Part shown: positions 7,884 through 14,947 of the stretch, in pieces | Position numbering within the stretch: the first letter of the stretch is position 1 | How the letters are laid out: every line of letters begins with the position of its first letter | NCBI GenBank assembly: GCA_029060585.1 | Contig: JAIDTS010000400.1 | Location: 1,258-19,650 of the forward strand | Origin: Muribaculaceae bacterium | Lineage (GTDB): Bacteria; Bacteroidota; Bacteroidia; Bacteroidales; Muribaculaceae | Direction: 5' to 3' | Length of the DNA stretch: 18,393 bases | The notes under the pieces: model-generated | The model's database searches: none | The model's input: only the letters and a program-made list of their open reading frames with translations | What the model was told of the DNA's origin: nothing | Program-made: the position numbers and the translations under genes

Positions 7884-10478
7884 CTATTGTATTTTGTTTC
7901 GTGTTACATGTGATTCCTTTCCGTAGAGGTAAGATGGCTCATATCCTCCGAGGTCTATGACGATCTTCTCGAAGACGATTCCTGGATCGAGAGGCTTGAT
8001 TTCGAGCAAGGAGTCTCCTCCCTTTCCGACCTTGACCGGCATAGTTTTCTCTACAACTCTCCGCGCCACTGTAGGATAGAATACGCTGTAGATGTTTTCT
8101 TGGTCTTCGTTAAGGTTTTCGTTGAAGTTAACCTCTACCGGTTCGCTTCCGTCAAAACCGACGGTATATCGGTGTCCATCCTTGCGGTTGAAGGCGAGTG
8201 TAGACTTGGTGACGACGTGTATGGTCACGCTGTCTGTCCCTTCCGGAATGTTTAAGGCATATCTAAGAGCGGCTCCAGCGGGGCTTACAGTGTAGGGTCG
8301 CACCGCGACTCCGCTTAGCGTACGCCCTACGTAGGGGAGCTTTTCCCACTTTGCTGAGGAAGAGGGATTGACTGCTTCGTTGAAATGCTCGGCCTCTATT
8401 ACTATGGCTCCCTCCGCAGGTGCGAAGACGTAGCCTCCTTCCGTAGGATCACGCGAATCGAGAGTAAAAGTCTCCGGAAGAATCTCTGCCGGGAAGGCAT
8501 CGTTCCAGCTCGTATATCCTATATGTTTCTGAATCATCATGCCGTCCCATTTGCCTCCGGCTATATCTTTATTATAGCTTCTCATGAGCTCGGCGTCACG
8601 GTCGAAGCAACGCTTCACTTCCGCAGCCCATTCGTTTGCCTCAGGCATCCCATTGGCATATGCCTCATGGTTCATGGCCTGGGCGTAATACATCTGATAT
8701 AGGTTGCTCATCAACTGCAGCGGGAAAAGGATAAGTTCGTTATACGCGTCGCGCTTATCCGGCTCAATTTTAAGGTACTGGCGCAGAGCCTCGGCCTCGA
8801 GGCGCATGTAGTCGTCTGCCACCTGCTTCCATTCTCCAGTATGCAGGTTGTAGGTGTTCCTGTCGAGCATCTCGGGGGTAACTCGTCCGTTATACTTGCA
8901 GAGGAGGTTGAAGATTCTTGCTGCCTCCTTTGCCTGGTCCGGACCCAGCTGCTGCTCGAAGAAGCGAAGGGTATGTCCGAGGAGATTGTCGGCGGTAAAC
9001 TGTTTCGGATTCCATGCCATGTCGAGGAAAAGGGTTATAGGGTACTCCATCGGCTTCAGATCGCCGACGTTGAGTATCCATAGCTTGTCTACTCCGTAGT
9101 CGTAGGTAAGCTCGAGCTGCTCCCACATATTCTGTATCGGCGTGCAGTTCAGGAGTTTGCTGTTGCGGGGTGCGCCTACATAGTCTACATGGTAATACAT
9201 TCCCCATCCTCCGGGATGCTTGCGTTCCTCTGCGTTAGGAAGTCGGCGCACATTGCCCCAGTTGTCGTCGCAGAGAAGGTAGATGACGTCGTCAGGAGCT
9301 CGCAGACCTGCGTCGTAATAGTCGAGCACCTCTTTATAAAGGGCCCACACTTGTGGAGTCTCTTTCGCCTTCTTTCCTGTCTCCTTGACAATTATCTTTC
9401 TCTGGTTGTCTATCACTTTCTTGAGAAGAGCCACATCAGCCTCGGCGCTCATCGCTTCGTCGCCGTCTCCACGCATACCGATCGTCACTACGTCTTCCGT
9501 ACCGTTCATGCGCTTGATGCCCTCAGCAAAGAATTCATCGATCACGCTCTGGTTTGTGGCATAGTTCCATGCTCCGTAGTCTTTGCGGTGGCGCGCCCAT
9601 TCCTGATGGTTGCGTGCCATAGGCTCGTGGTGAGACGTTCCCATGATTATTCCCATCTCGTCGGCTGTTTTGATATTTTCCGTATCATCGGCATAGTATG
9701 CCCATGCCCACATTGCCGGCCACATGAAATTGCCCCTCAGGCGCAAAAGCAGTTCGAAAACACGTGCATAGAACCTGTGGTCGCCATAGTCGGTGCCGTA
9801 AGTGTTCTTCACCCATTGCATCAGGCAGGGGCCTTCATCGTTGAGGAATATACCGCGGTATTTCACAGCCGGCTCCCCGGCGGTGTATGTTCCCGGTTTT
9901 AGATATAGGCTTGTGTGCTTTGCGGGGGCCACATCCGCCCAGTCATACCAAGGAGACACTCCGATCTGTTCGGAAAGCTCGTAGATGCCATAGATTGTGC
10001 CTCTTCGGTCGCTACCGGCTATCACCAATGCTTTCTCTATCCCCGGAAGTGGATTCTCGATGGTCGTCATGATGTATTTCTCGTATTTTCCCTTCAGCTC
10101 CTTCTCGTTGAGTTTCCCATTCTTGATAAGGGCTTTTATGAGCGGACTTTCTGTCGATCCTGCGAGGATTATGTCTGAGGGGATTGACGGGATATCGGCC
10201 GTTCTGTCGGTTTCGATTATGTCGGCGGCTGTGCCGCATACCTTCCTGAAATCATCAGATAGGTTACGGGCTGCGATGCCGATTCCCGAAAGGTCTTTGT
10301 CTGAGATGATGATAGTTGCTGGTCTTGACTGTCCTTCTTCGATGGTGATTAGCGGAAAATATCCGGCTTCCCTTGTGTCGCTTGCAATGCCAGGGTGGTC
10401 GAGAGCCGAAGCATTCCGAGCCGCAACGAGGCTGGCTGTGAATACCAAGGCGGTGATGATGGTTCTGATTCGGTGCAT
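7884..10478 (-). CDS. Secreted alpha-glucuronidase, GH115 (xylan-type)
   Basis: An 864-residue exported enzyme (signal peptide ending near ASA|LD, residue 26). GH115 enzymes remove alpha-1,2-linked glucuronic or 4-O-methylglucuronic acid from xylan, including from internal xylose units. An N-terminal beta/alpha domain (about 27-200, with AGSDRRGTIYGIYELSEQIGVSPW) is followed by a barrel with KYRGIFLNDEGPCLMQW (206-222), LRLRGNFMWPAMWAWAYYADD (245-265), MGTSHHEPMARN (279-290) and GMRGDGDEAMS (334-344). Then come a helical region and a C-terminal beta domain from about residue 690 (IVIEAEHF ... IVFEKIVIDLGGYEPSYL). Length is normal. It is divergent from the HTCS gene across 281 bases, a common placement for a target of that regulator. 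The substrate, glucuronoxylan or glucuronoarabinoxylan, follows from the family. Confidence 0.95.
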   Translation of the reverse strand: MHRIRTIITALVFTASLVAARNASALDHPGIASDTREAGYFPLITIEEGQSRPATIIISDKDLSGIGIAARNLSDDFRKVCGTAADIIETDRTADIPSIPSDIILAGSTESPLIKALIKNGKLNEKELKGKYEKYIMTTIENPLPGIEKALVIAGSDRRGTIYGIYELSEQIGVSPWYDWADVAPAKHTSLYLKPGTYTAGEPAVKYRGIFLNDEGPCLMQWVKNTYGTDYGDHRFYARVFELLLRLRGNFMWPAMWAWAYYADDTENIKTADEMGIIMGTSHHEPMARNHQEWARHRKDYGAWNYATNQSVIDEFFAEGIKRMNGTEDVVTIGMRGDGDEAMSAEADVALLKKVIDNQRKIIVKETGKKAKETPQVWALYKEVLDYYDAGLRAPDDVIYLLCDDNWGNVRRLPNAEERKHPGGWGMYYHVDYVGAPRNSKLLNCTPIQNMWEQLELTYDYGVDKLWILNVGDLKPMEYPITLFLDMAWNPKQFTADNLLGHTLRFFEQQLGPDQAKEAARIFNLLCKYNGRVTPEMLDRNTYNLHTGEWKQVADDYMRLEAEALRQYLKIEPDKRDAYNELILFPLQLMSNLYQMYYAQAMNHEAYANGMPEANEWAAEVKRCFDRDAELMRSYNKDIAGGKWDGMMIQKHIGYTSWNDAFPAEILPETFTLDSRDPTEGGYVFAPAEGAIVIEAEHFNEAVNPSSSAKWEKLPYVGRTLSGVAVRPYTVSPAGAALRYALNIPEGTDSVTIHVVTKSTLAFNRKDGHRYTVGFDGSEPVEVNFNENLNEDQENIYSVFYPTVARRVVEKTMPVKVGKGGDSLLEIKPLDPGIVFEKIVIDLGGYEPSYLYGKESHVTRNKIQ

Positions 10479-10534
10479 GATGTTGATTTTTCAGTCTTCT
10501 TAGTTCGTGTAGCGGCTTTGATGAATGCCGCATG

Positions 10535-10542
10535 CAAAATTA
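10535..10542 (-). promoter_or_regulatory. Probable -7 box of GH115
   Basis: The minus strand reads TAATTTTG (TAnnTTTG), with TATG 20 bases upstream as a weak -33 box, typical of an activator-dependent promoter. The leader would be about 50 bases and starts with a small GCGGC/GCCGC hairpin (10512-10531). Confidence 0.5.
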
Positions 10543-10626
10543 TAAAAAATATCGAAACGATGCATAGTTTAGTGTCTTTATCCTTTGTTTTTTGGTATTT
10601 CTCGTGGTCTTTTCGATGTCTCAGGG

Positions 10627-10658
10627 ATTAAAATCTGTAAAATGTTACGAATTTTAAT
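10627..10658. promoter_or_regulatory. Candidate operator between GH115 and the HTCS gene
   Basis: An 8-bp inverted repeat, ATTAAAAT (10627-10634) and ATTTTAAT (10651-10658), encloses the motif GTTACGAATT (10644-10653). The same 10-mer recurs upstream of the last GH43 gene (16912-16921). Its position about 35 bases before the HTCS -7 box and about 85 before the GH115 -7 box would suit a site for the HTCS. Binding is inference. Confidence 0.35.
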
Positions 10659-10689
10659 GTGATTTGTGGGTTATTTCGACAATTTTATA

Positions 10690-10697
10690 TATATTTG
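10690..10697 (+). promoter_or_regulatory. Probable -7 box of the HTCS gene, with leader hairpin
   Basis: TATATTTG matches TAnnTTTG; the nearest TTTG upstream (10663-10666) is 23 bases away, slightly long. The predicted leader holds a hairpin with a 6-bp stem, ATCCTT GTCT AAGGAT, at 10724-10739, ending 20 bases before the ATG. Confidence 0.5.
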
Positions 10698-10759
10698 CAG
10701 TGAAAATCAAATCATCAATCGCTATCCTTGTCTAAGGATGCTCTTCAGATCTAATATCA

Positions 10760-13700
10760 ATGATAAACTCGATAAAATCGCTTGCGATAGTTATGCTGTC
10801 GCTGTTTTCCTGTCTCTCTCTTGCCGGCGCCGGCGTACGCACAGGCCGGCTCTTCGATGATCCGGTCGTGATGGCGGGTGAATACAGCGGCTTTTGCCAG
10901 GATAAGTTCGGATATCTATGGATTGCCTCTAACCGTGGACTGTTCAGGTTTGACGGTAACAGCTATGACGTATACCGTCACAATGATGCCGAACCCGGCT
11001 CTTTGTCGGATAGCCGTATCCTTGATGTAATGTGCGACTCGAAGGGTAGGGTATGGGTCGCGACGGCCAACGGCCTCAACCTATATCTTCCCGAAAGTGA
11101 TTCGTTTCAGGTCGTTCGTCTTCCTTCAGAGAATGATTTCTTCGGATATGTGATTGGTCTTGACGAGCAGGCTGACGGCACTGTGACCTTTGTCGTGTCC
11201 GGTGTAGGACTCTATGTGGTAGACGATGCGTCGGGCGATCCCGTCGCGGTGATGTATCCCGGTAGTTCTATGGCCAAGGAATACAACACAATCGCGTGCT
11301 GCCGCAACGGCAAGATCTATCTCGGATCTCATGACGGTACCGTTTACTGCATGGCGCCCAACGGAAGGATCACTTCCATGCAGGTTACTGACGGTTCTTA
11401 CATCCGGGCCCTTGCCGTAGAGGAAGATGATAATGTTCTGGTCAGCACACTCATCGATGTTTACCGTATCGACAGCGCTACTGGTGATTTCTCTCGTCTG
11501 GCGATGGATGGAAAGGTATCAATTACCAATATGTCCAATGCCGCGGGAGGGGGCGTTTATGTGGCTACTTCCGGCGAAGGGCTGTGGGAGGTGGCGACGA
11601 AATCCGATAGGGTCACCAAATGCAGCGACTTTTACTGTGCGTCCCTTAATTTGGCCGACGCGAAGATTGGGGCGGCGTACACCGCTCCCGGAGGCGACCT
11701 CTGGCTCGGATGCAATTATAAAGGTATAGTGCTTCTCCCCGGGCGTCACCTTCATTTTCTGTATAGGAAATTCAGCGATGCTTTCCCTGATTTTGGGGGC
11801 GGAATGAACGCTTTGACGGAATGGAATGGACATTCGCTCGTGGCGCTCGACAAGGGACGTGTAGTGATGTATGGTTCAGGAGGCAAGGTGCTGATGTCGT
11901 CTTCTGTTCCGGGTGCTGACCACATCACCGACATCGAGCTTATCGGCGACGACAAGGCGCTCATCTGCGTGGCCGACGACGGCATCTGGGAAATGTCGCT
12001 TCCTTCCGGAGCTGTAAGAAAGTTTCTTGACATTCCGGGAAAGTATCCCTCTATTGTAACTGCACCAGGCAACGACGGTGAACTTTTTATCGGAGTCAAC
12101 GGTATGGGACTCATGCGCTACGACATTAAAAGCGGTCGTCAGACCTGGATTCCGCACGATCCGGATGGAAACCAGCTGACAAATCCATATATCACCAGTC
12201 TTAACCGTACGCCCGACGGTAAGGTGTGGATTGGTCTCTACAGCGGAATCGCATGCTACGACTTAAAGGCCGATAGGCTGCTTGAGATCAACCAGGAACC
12301 GTTTCTAAAGGGTGCTACCTTTGCTATCGTGCCATGTATGACAGACGAATCTGTATGGGTGGGTACCAGCCACGGCCTCATACATTTCGACCCGGAGAAA
12401 GGGCTACTGAAGAAGTATACGACAGCTGATGGGTTGAGCGACAATGATATACGCAGCATAACGCGCGACCATAACGGCGGTAAGTGGATCGGAACGATGC
12501 GCGGACTGTCTTATCTTCCTCCGGACAATTCTAAGATCATGTCATATTACGGCGGCAACGGCCTTGTAGAGACCTCCTTCAACAAGATAAAGTATTCCCC
12601 CTCGAGAAAAGGAATATATCTGGGCAGCGATCTCGGCATCACGGCGTTCATGCCCGATTCTGTTCCTGCTCCCGGATTCGACCATGAGGTTAAGGTCTCG
12701 GCGATGTATCTTAACGGCGACCGTCTTCTGCCGAATATGAAGAAAGGTCGAAAAGTAGTCATTTCCGGTAGTCCGATGAATCCCGACATGCTTCAGTTGC
12801 CATATAAGGACAATGCCCTTACCATGCGTCTGTCTACGATGGATTTCCGAGATGCCTCCAATGTGCGCTATAAGTGGCGTCTTGATAAGAGCGACGACTG
12901 GATTGAGACGGCGCCGGGCGATAATATGCTCTATCTTCCTCATCTTGATTCGGGAAAGTACGATCTTGAGATATGCGCAGAGGAGAACAATGTTGTCTCT
13001 CCAGTCACTTCCATTCGTATAGAGGTTTCTCTTCCCTGGTATTGGAGTGATCTTGCTAAAATTATATATCTTGCGTTGTTCATAGCTTTCGTTGTCTTGA
13101 GCTACGTGCTCGTGAAGAAGCGGCGGGCTGAGAAGGTCTACGAGGACAAGATAAAGTTCTTCATGGATATCTCCCACGATATCCGTTCCCCGATGACGCT
13201 TATTATGAGTCCGCTTGAATCCCTTATGAAGGAGCAGCAGGATCCGGATGTCAAGTCGAAGCTCAACGTGATGCACAGGAATGCGCAGAGAATCGTAGGT
13301 CTTGTCGATCATCTTCTTGATATTAGGAAACTTGATAAGGGGAAGATGCGGCTGAGTTGTCGGCGTACAGATGTGGCGCCCTTTGTAGAAGGACTCGTCG
13401 GGCTGTTCAGGCCTCAGGCTGAAGACAAGCGACAGACCTTGACTTTTACTGAGATCGGGGATCCGGGCGAGGCATGGATCGACAGGGATAATTTCGACAA
13501 GATAATGGTCAATCTAATCTCGAATGCCATCAAGTATACTCCCGAGGGCGGTTCGATTGATGTTGCGGTGTCCGATGCCGACGATATAAGGCTCGGCAGA
13601 TGCCTTAAGGTGACCGTTACGGATACCGGTATCGGCCTGGATGCGAAGGCAATCCCGAGGCTTTTCGAGCCGTTCTATCGTGTCAGAGAAGATCATGCGC

Positions 13701-14752
13701 CTGCTACGGTCGGATTTGGAATAGGCCTCGACCTCTGTCATAGGCTTGTGGAGCTTCATCATGGTTCGATTTCGGCCGAAAACCGCGAGGATGGTGTGAA
13801 AGGAAGCGTGTTTACGGTAATGATTCCTCTTGATGAGTCCCGCTACGCCGAAGGAGAGCTTATAAGCGGACAGAATGAGGAGCAGGAGTCCGGACGTCAC
13901 CTGATGATGACGTCCGGGTCCACCGCGGTGGACCTGCCGTCAAGGGCAAAACCCTTGACGGCAGGCGGAAAGGTACTCGTCGTCGACGATGACGCTGAAC
14001 TGCGGGGTTATGTATCTTCTACATTAGGTAAATATTATAAGGTGTTGGAGGCTTCGGATGGTAATGAGGCAATGAAGGCAGTCGTCGACTGGAAGCCTGA
14101 TCTCATAGTCAGCGATGTCGTGATGCCCGGTATGGATGGCCTTACTCTCCTTAAGCGGCTTAAGTCAAATGCCGAGACCAATCATATCCCCGTCATTCTG
14201 TTGAGTTCCAAGATTGCAGTAGCCGACCGTATGGCAGGATGGGAGAAGGGTGCGGACGCTTATCTCGGAAAACCCTTCAACACCGAGGAGCTTGAGGCTC
14301 TTGTAGATACGCTGATAGAAAACCGCCTCCGCATGAAGGGTAAGTTCTCGGGAGCCCAGGATACAGAGGGTAAGATCGACGCTCCGGAGATGAAGGGCAA
14401 CGACGAGGTTCTTCTTGACCGAATCATGAAGGAGATAAATGCCCATATCGATGATCCGGACCTTAACGTGGAGCGTCTCGCGTCGGAGGTAGGAGTGAGT
14501 CGGGCTCATCTCCACCGCAAGATGAAGGATCTGATCGGAATGACACCGAGCGACTATATCCGCAACATTCGTCTGAAGAGAGCCTGCGAACTTCTGAAAC
14601 GCCCCGACATCGAGGTGACGCAGGTTGCCTACAAGATTGGATTCACCTCTCAGCCTCATTTCTCATCGCATTTCAAGAGATACACTGGTTTTTCGCCTTC
14701 GGAATACCGTTTGAAATGTATGTCTGGATCCGATCCGGATGTAGCTTTGTAG
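10760..14752 (+). CDS. Hybrid two-component system regulator (HTCS): periplasmic sensor, histidine kinase, receiver and AraC DNA-binding domain
   Basis: A 1330-residue single-chain regulator. An N-terminal signal segment (about 5-24) leads to a periplasmic two-component-regulator beta-propeller (about 30-690), with repeated Reg_prop blades such as DKFGYLWIASNRGLFRFDG and DSKGRVWVATANGL, then a Y_Y_Y domain (about 690-760). One membrane helix (765-786) connects to HisKA with His806 in ISHDIRSPMTL, and an ATPase domain with N box Asn918-Asn922, DTGIGLD from 955 and GFGIGL from 985. A linker (about 1035-1070) precedes the receiver domain, with Asp1119 in SDVVMPGMDG, and a C-terminal AraC HTH (about 1220-1320). 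Known HTCS proteins bind a specific oligosaccharide in the periplasm and activate their polysaccharide locus; flanking GH115 and GH43 genes point to xylan oligosaccharides. All key residues are present. The linker codons form three adjacent palindromes. Confidence 0.97.
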   Translation: MINSIKSLAIVMLSLFSCLSLAGAGVRTGRLFDDPVVMAGEYSGFCQDKFGYLWIASNRGLFRFDGNSYDVYRHNDAEPGSLSDSRILDVMCDSKGRVWVATANGLNLYLPESDSFQVVRLPSENDFFGYVIGLDEQADGTVTFVVSGVGLYVVDDASGDPVAVMYPGSSMAKEYNTIACCRNGKIYLGSHDGTVYCMAPNGRITSMQVTDGSYIRALAVEEDDNVLVSTLIDVYRIDSATGDFSRLAMDGKVSITNMSNAAGGGVYVATSGEGLWEVATKSDRVTKCSDFYCASLNLADAKIGAAYTAPGGDLWLGCNYKGIVLLPGRHLHFLYRKFSDAFPDFGGGMNALTEWNGHSLVALDKGRVVMYGSGGKVLMSSSVPGADHITDIELIGDDKALICVADDGIWEMSLPSGAVRKFLDIPGKYPSIVTAPGNDGELFIGVNGMGLMRYDIKSGRQTWIPHDPDGNQLTNPYITSLNRTPDGKVWIGLYSGIACYDLKADRLLEINQEPFLKGATFAIVPCMTDESVWVGTSHGLIHFDPEKGLLKKYTTADGLSDNDIRSITRDHNGGKWIGTMRGLSYLPPDNSKIMSYYGGNGLVETSFNKIKYSPSRKGIYLGSDLGITAFMPDSVPAPGFDHEVKVSAMYLNGDRLLPNMKKGRKVVISGSPMNPDMLQLPYKDNALTMRLSTMDFRDASNVRYKWRLDKSDDWIETAPGDNMLYLPHLDSGKYDLEICAEENNVVSPVTSIRIEVSLPWYWSDLAKIIYLALFIAFVVLSYVLVKKRRAEKVYEDKIKFFMDISHDIRSPMTLIMSPLESLMKEQQDPDVKSKLNVMHRNAQRIVGLVDHLLDIRKLDKGKMRLSCRRTDVAPFVEGLVGLFRPQAEDKRQTLTFTEIGDPGEAWIDRDNFDKIMVNLISNAIKYTPEGGSIDVAVSDADDIRLGRCLKVTVTDTGIGLDAKAIPRLFEPFYRVREDHAPATVGFGIGLDLCHRLVELHHGSISAENREDGVKGSVFTVMIPLDESRYAEGELISGQNEEQESGRHLMMTSGSTAVDLPSRAKPLTAGGKVLVVDDDAELRGYVSSTLGKYYKVLEASDGNEAMKAVVDWKPDLIVSDVVMPGMDGLTLLKRLKSNAETNHIPVILLSSKIAVADRMAGWEKGADAYLGKPFNTEELEALVDTLIENRLRMKGKFSGAQDTEGKIDAPEMKGNDEVLLDRIMKEINAHIDDPDLNVERLASEVGVSRAHLHRKMKDLIGMTPSDYIRNIRLKRACELLKRPDIEVTQVAYKIGFTSQPHFSSHFKRYTGFSPSEYRLKCMSGSDPDVAL
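13890..13965. repeat. Three back-to-back palindromes inside the HTCS linker
   Basis: IR1 has 10-bp arms CCGGACGTCA (13890-13899) and 13908-13917 around an 8-base loop. IR2 is an uninterrupted 18-bp palindrome (13917-13934, centre CCGCGG). IR3 has 14-bp arms (13933-13946 and 13952-13965) around CAAAA. Neighbours share one or two boundary bases, so 63 of 76 bases lie in a palindrome arm. The frame stays open and encodes residues 1044-1069, between kinase and receiver domains. Confidence 0.9.
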
Positions 14753-14793
14753 CGATGAAGGGGTAGCGTTTAACTGCCCCTTCATCGCTTTTA
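14751..14793 (+). terminator. Intrinsic terminator of the HTCS gene
   Basis: A perfect 13-bp stem (AGCGATGAAGGGG, 14751-14763, with 14777-14789), a 13-base loop and a short TTTT tail. The stem begins inside the TAG stop codon. It separates the regulator from the GH43 gene downstream. Confidence 0.85.
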
Positions 14794-14827
14794 TAACTGT
14801 GGTTTTCAATAGCGTTTACGGATTTGT

Positions 14828-14856
14828 ATCCTTCAAAGTCAAATTTGAATGCGGAT
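14828..14856. promoter_or_regulatory. Inverted repeat upstream of the first GH43 promoter
   Basis: TTCAAA (14832-14837) and TTTGAA (14844-14849) form an inverted repeat, flanked by ATCC and GGAT. The 10-base TCAAATTTGA (14839-14848) is itself a perfect palindrome. It lies about 65 bases before the -7 box, where an activator could bind. No direct evidence identifies the protein. Confidence 0.3.
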
Positions 14857-14913
14857 GAATCAGTCTGAAATGCACTGTTGACGTAGATATACGCCCTATT
14901 GCGGGATTCTTTG

Positions 14914-14921
14914 TAATTTTG
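14914..14921 (+). promoter_or_regulatory. Probable -7 box of the first GH43 gene
   Basis: TAATTTTG matches TAnnTTTG; no convincing -33 box is seen 20 bases upstream (TACG), which fits an activator-dependent promoter. The leader would be about 20 bases, A/C-rich, without a Shine-Dalgarno sequence. Confidence 0.5.
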
Positions 14922-14947
14922 CATCCGTAATTCAAAACAAAGACGCA

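Noticed and set aside
9189..9902. A 237-codon plus-strand frame opposite GH115
   Set aside because: No promoter, no recognisable domain, Cys/His/Val-rich composition typical of antisense translation; fully inside a clear GH115 gene.
12542..13312. A 256-codon minus-strand frame within the HTCS gene
   Set aside because: Entirely opposite the Y_Y_Y, membrane and HisKA codons; composition and lack of motifs indicate a shadow.
13933..13965. Intrinsic transcription terminator inside the HTCS gene
   Set aside because: The stem is strong, but neither strand has a T-run after it and the frame continues through intact receiver and AraC domains.
14726..14741. GGATCC/ATCCGGAT palindromic words at the HTCS 3' end
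   Set aside because: They arise from codons for S-D-P-D-V; the same codons give nearly the same words in the GH43 PDPDV motif at 15116-15130, so coding explains them.
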